DNA of 11,239 nt from a bacterium (lineage in GTDB: Bacteria; Desulfobacterota; GWC2-55-46; DRQE01), in the NCBI GenBank assembly GCA_027017505.1, contig JALUQR010000125.1:1-11239 (forward strand). The letters are read 5' to 3'. The notes under the pieces are model-generated. The model saw only the letters and a program-made list of their open reading frames with translations. It was not told the origin of the DNA and did no database searches. The position numbers were made by a program, and so were the translations under genes. Below are positions 7,175 through 11,239 of this stretch, piece by piece (positions within the stretch are counted from its first letter, which is position 1; every line of letters begins with the position of its first letter).

Positions 7175-8236
7175 CTATCGCTTCCTTCTCTCAGGCACAA
7201 GGGGTAGACCCATTTTTTTCTTCTCCTCTATCTCCTTTATGGTGTTCTCAAGGGCCACAAACCTCTGCGGGGTTGATGGATGTGTCGCAGAGAAGTTTGT
7301 CTTTATGGAAGAGGGGTGTTCCACAGCCATCCTTCGCCAGAAGTAATGGGCATCCTTTATATCGAAGCCTGCCCTTGCTACTATGTAGAGTCCCATGTAG
7401 TCTGCCTCTGCCTCAAACTCCTGGCTGAACATCTGTGCACCGAGCCTGGCAAAGAGCCCCTCTGTGGAGACCCCTGTTGCGGACTCTACGAGTATGTCAA
7501 AAAGGGTACCAACAAGGATATTACCCTGGGTCTTTGCTATGTGTCCCAGTGCGTTGTGGGCTATCTCGTGACCCACAACAAGGGCAAGCTCCTGGTCTGT
7601 CTCTGTAAAGCGCATCATGCCAGTGGTTATGGTAACATTCTGCCCGTCTGCAAAGGCATTGACCGCATCGTGCACCATAAGCCTCACATTGTAGCCACAC
7701 ACGGTGTAGGGCACAAGCTCAAAGTCCTCTATGGAGCTGTCTCTTCTTACCGTGAGGCTGAGCCTCTTTGAGGAGTTTCTTATAATGGTGCTGACATCTT
7801 TTACCGTCATACCCTCTGTGGATACCCCGTTTATGGAGAGTATGCGGTCTCCCCTTTTAAGCCCCATCTGGCCTGCGGGAAAATCAGGATGCACATATCT
7901 CACATATATGCCATCGTCATGGATGCCGAAGTATTCCATTGCAATCTCTCGGTAGTCCCTGCCATAGGAGTCTGCACCGTGTACCACCAGCCCGTAGGAA
8001 TACCCCCTGTGGTCAGGGCAGAACGGGCCTGCTGACCTGAGAAGTGGCAGGGCGATGTTCCAGAGCCTTTCCTCCCGTTTTATGTATATGGTGAATGCAA
8101 GCTCACGCTGTCTGCGGGCCTCCTCGTATATGGTTGCTCTATCTGCCTGGGGCACCTCAAGTGCGGGCATGCATCCACCAAGAAGTGTGAGGAGTATCAG
8201 TGCCAGCAGTGTGTGTTTAAGGCGTTCTGGCATCAT
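7175..8236 (-). CDS. Lipoprotein metalloprotease: PDZ domain plus M48 peptidase
   Basis: Predicted periplasmic, membrane-anchored zinc protease that may act in envelope protein quality control. It is 353 residues long. The N-terminus MMPERLKHTLLALILL ends in the lipobox LLGGC, with lipidation predicted at Cys22. A PDZ domain at about 100-175 contains AGQMGLKRGDRILSINGV (121-138). The M48 catalytic domain follows. HEIAH at 223-227 supplies His223, Glu224 and His227, and the EAEAD signature at 275-279 supplies the third zinc ligand, probably Glu275. No TPR repeats are present, unlike BepA. Two adjacent ATGs (8231-8236) are possible starts. The gene lies 25 bases after the alanine dehydrogenase gene and is probably the last of that unit. 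Its stop is 6 bases from the convergent transporter stop. The substrate is unknown. Confidence 0.9.
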   Translation of the reverse strand: MMPERLKHTLLALILLTLLGGCMPALEVPQADRATIYEEARRQRELAFTIYIKREERLWNIALPLLRSAGPFCPDHRGYSYGLVVHGADSYGRDYREIAMEYFGIHDDGIYVRYVHPDFPAGQMGLKRGDRILSINGVSTEGMTVKDVSTIIRNSSKRLSLTVRRDSSIEDFELVPYTVCGYNVRLMVHDAVNAFADGQNVTITTGMMRFTETDQELALVVGHEIAHNALGHIAKTQGNILVGTLFDILVESATGVSTEGLFARLGAQMFSQEFEAEADYMGLYIVARAGFDIKDAHYFWRRMAVEHPSSIKTNFSATHPSTPQRFVALENTIKEIEEKKKMGLPLVPERRKR

Positions 8237-8261
8237 GGCCTGAGGTTTTCCTCTTTTCAGG

Positions 8262-9365
8262 CTACTCTATGGGGCGGTATTCCATACCCAGTGCATCTGC
8301 GACATTCGGATGTCTTATATGACCATCCATGGTGTTCACACCCCTCTGCAATGCCCTGTTCTTTCTTATGGCCTCTGTGGTGCCCGCATCTGCAATGGCC
8401 TGTATGTAGGGAAGTGTAACATTTGTGAGTGCAAATGTAGAGCTTCTGGGCACTGCCCCTGGTATGTTTGTAACCCCGTAGTGGAGTACTCCGTGGAGCT
8501 CGTACACAGGGTTGCGATGTGTGGTGGGTCTTATGGTCTCAACGCATCCACCCTGGTCAACCGCAACATCTATTATGATGCTTCCCCTTTTCATGCCCCT
8601 TACCATATCTTCTGTAACTATAAGCGGAGTTTTTCTGCCAGGTATGTGCACGCATCCAACGAGTATGTCGCTCTCTCTTACAGTGCGTTCCACATTGTAG
8701 GTGTTTGAAACAAGTGTTGTAACACGGCCTGGAAAGAGGGTGTCCACTGTTCTGAGCCTTTCTGCATCCACATCAAGCACCGTTACATCAGCGTAAAGCC
8801 CCACAGCCGTCCTCACAGCGTTAAGCCCCACGGTACCAGCCCCTATTATAACAAACCTTGCCCTCTCCACCCCTGGCACCCCGCTTACAAGAAGTCCCCT
8901 TCCACCCATGTGTTTCTGTATGAAGTAGGATGCCATGAGCACAGAGAGTCTGCCAGCTATCTCGCTCATGGGCTTGAGTATCGGAAGCTCTCCCCTTTCG
9001 GTCTCAACGGTCTCATAGCCTATGGCGGTAATCCCCTTTTCAAGTAGCACCCTGGCAAGCCCCTTTTTTGTTGCAAGATGAAGGAAGGTGAAAAGCGTTG
9101 AGCCCTCTTTCAGAAGGGTGTATTCCTCCTCAAGGGGTTCCTTTACCTTCACAACAAGCTCTGCCTGTGAGTATACCTCCTGGGGGGTATCAACCAGCCT
9201 GGCACCTGCGTCTCTATAGTCCTCATCGGAGATACCACTGCCACTGCCTGCACCCTTTTCAACGAGCACTGTGTGTCCCCTCTCCACCAGTGTCCTCACC
9301 CCTGAGGGCACCATGGCAACCCTTGCCTCGGCCTCCTTTATCTCTCTGGGAACACCTATTATCAT
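8262..9365 (-). CDS. ald: Alanine dehydrogenase
   Basis: Catalyses NAD-dependent reversible conversion of L-alanine to pyruvate and ammonia in the cytosol. It is 367 residues long (family about 370). The N-terminus MIIGVPREIKEAEARVAMVP is typical. Substrate and catalytic residues fall at the canonical numbers: Arg15, Lys75, His96 and Asp270. The Rossmann motif GAGTVG is at 175-180 with Asp198 (in VLDVD) at the end of the following strand, suited to NAD rather than NADP. The ATG overlaps the stop of the upstream deacetylase-family gene by four bases (ATGA), so the two are co-translated. A lysine-pathway or transhydrogenase relative is less likely because of the length and the complete Ald residue set. 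The complete active site implies a working enzyme. Confidence 0.96.
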   Translation of the reverse strand: MIIGVPREIKEAEARVAMVPSGVRTLVERGHTVLVEKGAGSGSGISDEDYRDAGARLVDTPQEVYSQAELVVKVKEPLEEEYTLLKEGSTLFTFLHLATKKGLARVLLEKGITAIGYETVETERGELPILKPMSEIAGRLSVLMASYFIQKHMGGRGLLVSGVPGVERARFVIIGAGTVGLNAVRTAVGLYADVTVLDVDAERLRTVDTLFPGRVTTLVSNTYNVERTVRESDILVGCVHIPGRKTPLIVTEDMVRGMKRGSIIIDVAVDQGGCVETIRPTTHRNPVYELHGVLHYGVTNIPGAVPRSSTFALTNVTLPYIQAIADAGTTEAIRKNRALQRGVNTMDGHIRHPNVADALGMEYRPIE

Positions 9366-10543
9366 CGCTCCATCACCCTTTCCTTGACAAGTGGCAGGGC
9401 CTTCTCTTTAAGAAACTCAACGGTCTTTCCCACCTCTTCAAGGTGTTTTTCAGATGGCTCCCTTTCTATGGGCTCATCTCTCAGCTCATCGGGCACCTCT
9501 GTATCATTCATCACAGCCCAGGCTATTGCCCAGGCATTTGCGACATGCTCCACATTGTAGCCACCTCCACCGAGGGCAACCCAGGGAATACCCATGGATT
9601 TGAATCTTCTTACCATTGTTTCAAACCCGTTGGTTGTAAGCTCAAGGTGTGTGATGGGGTCTCCCCTGAGGGTGTCCACACCGAGCTGTGTTACCAGCAC
9701 ATCGGGCTTGAAGGCCTCGATAAAGGAGGGCACCACCTCCTCAAAGGCCTTGAGAAAGACCACATCCCCTGAGCCAGGCGGTACTGGCACATTTACCGCA
9801 AACCCCCTGCCAGATTCCTCGCCCATCTCATGGGGAAAACCCGTTCCTGGAAAGAGATATCGCGGGTCTTCGTGTATGGATATGGTGAGCACCCTGGGGT
9901 CAGCATAAAACGCCCTTTCCACACCATCTCCGTGGTGGGCATCTATGTCCACATAGGCAACCCTTTTGCCTGCATTCAGCAGGTAATGTATGGCTATCAC
10001 AGGGTCATTAAGATAACAGAACCCGCTTGCCCTCGATGGCATTGCATGGTGGAGCCCACCAGAAATGTTGAAGACCACATCACTCTTTCCCGAAAGCACA
10101 AACTCTGAGGCCAGAAGAGACCCTCCCACAGTAAGCAGAGACCACTGGAACACACCCTTGAACACAGGGTTATCACCCATACCAAGCCCGTATCTTACCG
10201 CATCCTCTGGAAGTATTCCGCTGTCAGCCTTTTTGAGCACCTCTATGTAGTCCTCTGTGTGAAACCAAAGAATCTCCCTTTCTGTTGCCTCTCTGGGCTC
10301 TATGAGGTTTTCCTCCTCTATAAGTCCGTATCTTTTGACCCGCTCGAAGGTAAGCCTTAACCTTGCAGGCCTCATGGGATGGTCATAACCGTAGCTGAAG
10401 GAGCCGAGCCTGTCGGTATATACAAAGAGGTTGAGTTTTTTTGAATCCTCCCTTCTTCTGCGTTCCTTTGGCTGACAGCACGAGAGTGAATCGAGCTTTA
10501 TGTATCTTTTAAGAAACCCTATGTATCTGTCCATGTAGCCCAT
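9362..10543 (-). CDS. Histone deacetylase superfamily amidohydrolase (AcuC-like)
   Basis: Zinc hydrolase of the arginase/deacetylase fold that removes acetyl groups from lysines, polyamines or other amines. It is 393 residues long. Active-site parts are all present: the His165-His166 pair in GGLHHAMPSRASGFCYLND, metal ligands Asp201 and His203 in VDIDAHHGDG, Asp295 in RGDP, and the transition-state Tyr329 in GGGGYN. The region from about 40 to 345 covers the domain, and a charged helical tail follows. Residues 1-37 (with SLSCCQPKERRRRE) precede the conserved start of homologues. No alternative start exists between them except ATG at codon 4, and the Shine-Dalgarno site is poor. Translation may be coupled to metV, whose stop is 9 bases upstream. 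AcuC in Bacillus deacetylates acetyl-CoA synthetase, but the acetoin operon is not here. An acetylpolyamine amidohydrolase role is also possible. Confidence 0.92.
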   Translation of the reverse strand: MGYMDRYIGFLKRYIKLDSLSCCQPKERRRREDSKKLNLFVYTDRLGSFSYGYDHPMRPARLRLTFERVKRYGLIEEENLIEPREATEREILWFHTEDYIEVLKKADSGILPEDAVRYGLGMGDNPVFKGVFQWSLLTVGGSLLASEFVLSGKSDVVFNISGGLHHAMPSRASGFCYLNDPVIAIHYLLNAGKRVAYVDIDAHHGDGVERAFYADPRVLTISIHEDPRYLFPGTGFPHEMGEESGRGFAVNVPVPPGSGDVVFLKAFEEVVPSFIEAFKPDVLVTQLGVDTLRGDPITHLELTTNGFETMVRRFKSMGIPWVALGGGGYNVEHVANAWAIAWAVMNDTEVPDELRDEPIEREPSEKHLEEVGKTVEFLKEKALPLVKERVMER

Positions 10544-10552
10544 GGTGGTGGT

Positions 10553-11200
10553 CTATCTTAAAAGGAGTCTGGCGGGCTTTGCCTTCAAAGAGTTATCCTT
10601 TGGTGGTGCATACTCTTTCATGATTTTTATTCTGCCCTGTATTTTGAGTCTTCTGTATATCTGTGCCCATGCACACTCCTCCTCGGGGTTGACCTCGCAC
10701 ATCCCATCGTGCATTCCTCCGCAGGGACCATTTAGAAGCCCCTTTGGACACTCTGTATGGGGGCATACCGCAGCGGTTCTGTGGAGCACGCAATCTCCAC
10801 ACAGCGAGCAACCCTCGAAGAACCTGCCCACCCGCTCAACACTTGCAAGAAAGAGTGTGTCCAGTGCTGGCATAACAGGCACCTCTTCTGGCACGCAGTT
10901 TGAAACCGTTCTGACCCCTGCCCCGCAGGAGAGCACAAGAAAGGCATCTGCCCTCTGGGTGGCATCATCCTGTTTCAGGGCCTTAAGCACAAGCTGTCTG
11001 TAACATGTCTCATCCACAAGGGCTGAACCACACACATTAAAGCCCCTCTCTTTAAGAAACCCCGCCATCTCCTTAAGCTCCTGGATGCCACCTGTTCTGC
11101 ACTGCTCCGCACAGGCGTTACAGCCAAAAAGGTAAATATTCTTAAACCCCTTAAGGCTTTCGGCTATCTCCTCCGGGCTTTTCTTTTTTGTTATAATCAT
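10553..11200 (-). CDS. metV: MetV: cysteine-rich partner of methylenetetrahydrofolate reductase
   Basis: Small protein of the methylene-tetrahydrofolate reductase C-terminal family (MTHFR_C). In acetogens MetV forms a complex with MetF and helps pass electrons to the methylene-THF reduction of the Wood-Ljungdahl methyl branch. It is 215 residues long with fifteen cysteines. An N-terminal set is at 27, 30 and 34 (GCNACAEQC), four single ones at 57, 66, 92 and 102, and a C-terminal cluster at 131, 134, 137, 146, 151, 160, 168 and 176, including the diagnostic CPKGLLNGPCGG (151-162) and MCEV. These are suited to Fe-S and zinc binding. The ATG overlaps the upstream folD-like stop by four bases, and AAGGATGG lies seven bases upstream. 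MetF itself is not the next gene downstream, so the reductase subunit must be encoded elsewhere or upstream of folD. Confidence 0.88.
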   Translation of the reverse strand: MIITKKKSPEEIAESLKGFKNIYLFGCNACAEQCRTGGIQELKEMAGFLKERGFNVCGSALVDETCYRQLVLKALKQDDATQRADAFLVLSCGAGVRTVSNCVPEEVPVMPALDTLFLASVERVGRFFEGCSLCGDCVLHRTAAVCPHTECPKGLLNGPCGGMHDGMCEVNPEEECAWAQIYRRLKIQGRIKIMKEYAPPKDNSLKAKPARLLLR

Positions 11201-11239
11201 CCTTCAACCATCCTTTTTGCAGCAAGCACCGTGTTTGAA
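11197..11239 (-). CDS. folD: C-terminal end of probable FolD (methylene-THF dehydrogenase/cyclohydrolase), partial
   Basis: Only 13 codons and a TGA stop are inside the window: SNTVLAAKRMVEG. The NT-(I/V/L)-x-AA-K-R pattern right before the C-terminus is typical of FolD, where it follows GPMT...ML. The stop overlaps the metV ATG as ATGA. FolD next to MetV makes sense because FolD interconverts formyl-, methenyl- and methylene-THF, the substrate for the MetF/MetV step. The call rests on a very short segment plus context, so it is tentative. Confidence 0.55.
   Translation of the reverse strand, partial: SNTVLAAKRMVEG

Noticed and set aside
7201..7219. GGGG-TAGA-CCC followed by seven Ts, a possible plus-strand terminator after the transporter
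   Set aside because: The stem is only three to four base pairs, and the sequence encodes the Lys-rich C-terminal end of the protease gene, which explains the T-run.
9098..9772. 224-codon plus-strand frame opposite ald and the HDAC-like gene
   Set aside because: It spans the junction of two well-supported minus-strand genes, is low in recognisable motifs and rich in Pro/Ser/Leu/His, and has no ribosome site or domain.
1..11239. Mobile elements, CRISPR arrays, tRNA/rRNA genes or prophage
   Set aside because: No direct-repeat arrays, transposase or integrase frames or tRNA-like cloverleaf were seen, and the only gene-free stretches are 125 and 144 bases.

Overview
The window looks like ordinary chromosomal DNA of a bacterium. 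It has lepA, matches to sigma70 -35/-10 boxes, a lipoprotein signal, Shine-Dalgarno sites, and genes packed with 4-base ATGA overlaps. Ile is mostly ATA and Arg often AGG although the DNA is only moderately GC-rich. With the folD-metV pair (C1/tetrahydrofolate metabolism), this suggests a deep-branching, probably anaerobic lineage of the Nitrospirota or Desulfobacterota type. That placement is inference; there is no rRNA or other phylogenetic marker beyond lepA. I see no mobile element, CRISPR array, tRNA or rRNA.

Layout. (1) 1-1527, minus: lepA (EF4), cut by the left edge, with a consensus sigma70 promoter in the 125-base gap upstream. (2) 1653-5812, minus: a tight four-gene unit transcribed as YbdK/GCS2-type glutamate-cysteine ligase, gamma-glutamyltranspeptidase, M20 amidohydrolase, cutA. 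Gaps are 14 bases or less, or the genes overlap. (3) 5813-5956: a divergent regulatory region with one promoter candidate for each direction. (4) 5957-7168, plus: a concentrative nucleoside transporter, the only plus-strand gene. (5) 7175-11239, minus: a second unit transcribed as folD (only its C-terminal end), metV, a histone-deacetylase-family amidohydrolase, alanine dehydrogenase, and a PDZ-M48 protease lipoprotein. The transporter and the protease gene converge with 6 bases between them.

How the genes may work together. The four-gene unit contains an enzyme that makes gamma-glutamyl bonds, one that breaks or transfers them, an amide hydrolase, and a metal-tolerance protein. No glutathione synthetase is present. 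It reads as a cytosolic gamma-glutamyl thiol/peptide cycle and is the best candidate here for an undescribed pathway. The right-hand unit joins C1-folate enzymes to a deacetylase-like hydrolase and alanine dehydrogenase, an unexplained pairing. The transporter keeps the ribose-contacting residues of its family but lacks the usual Gln-Thr base-contacting pair, so its substrate may not be a standard nucleoside.
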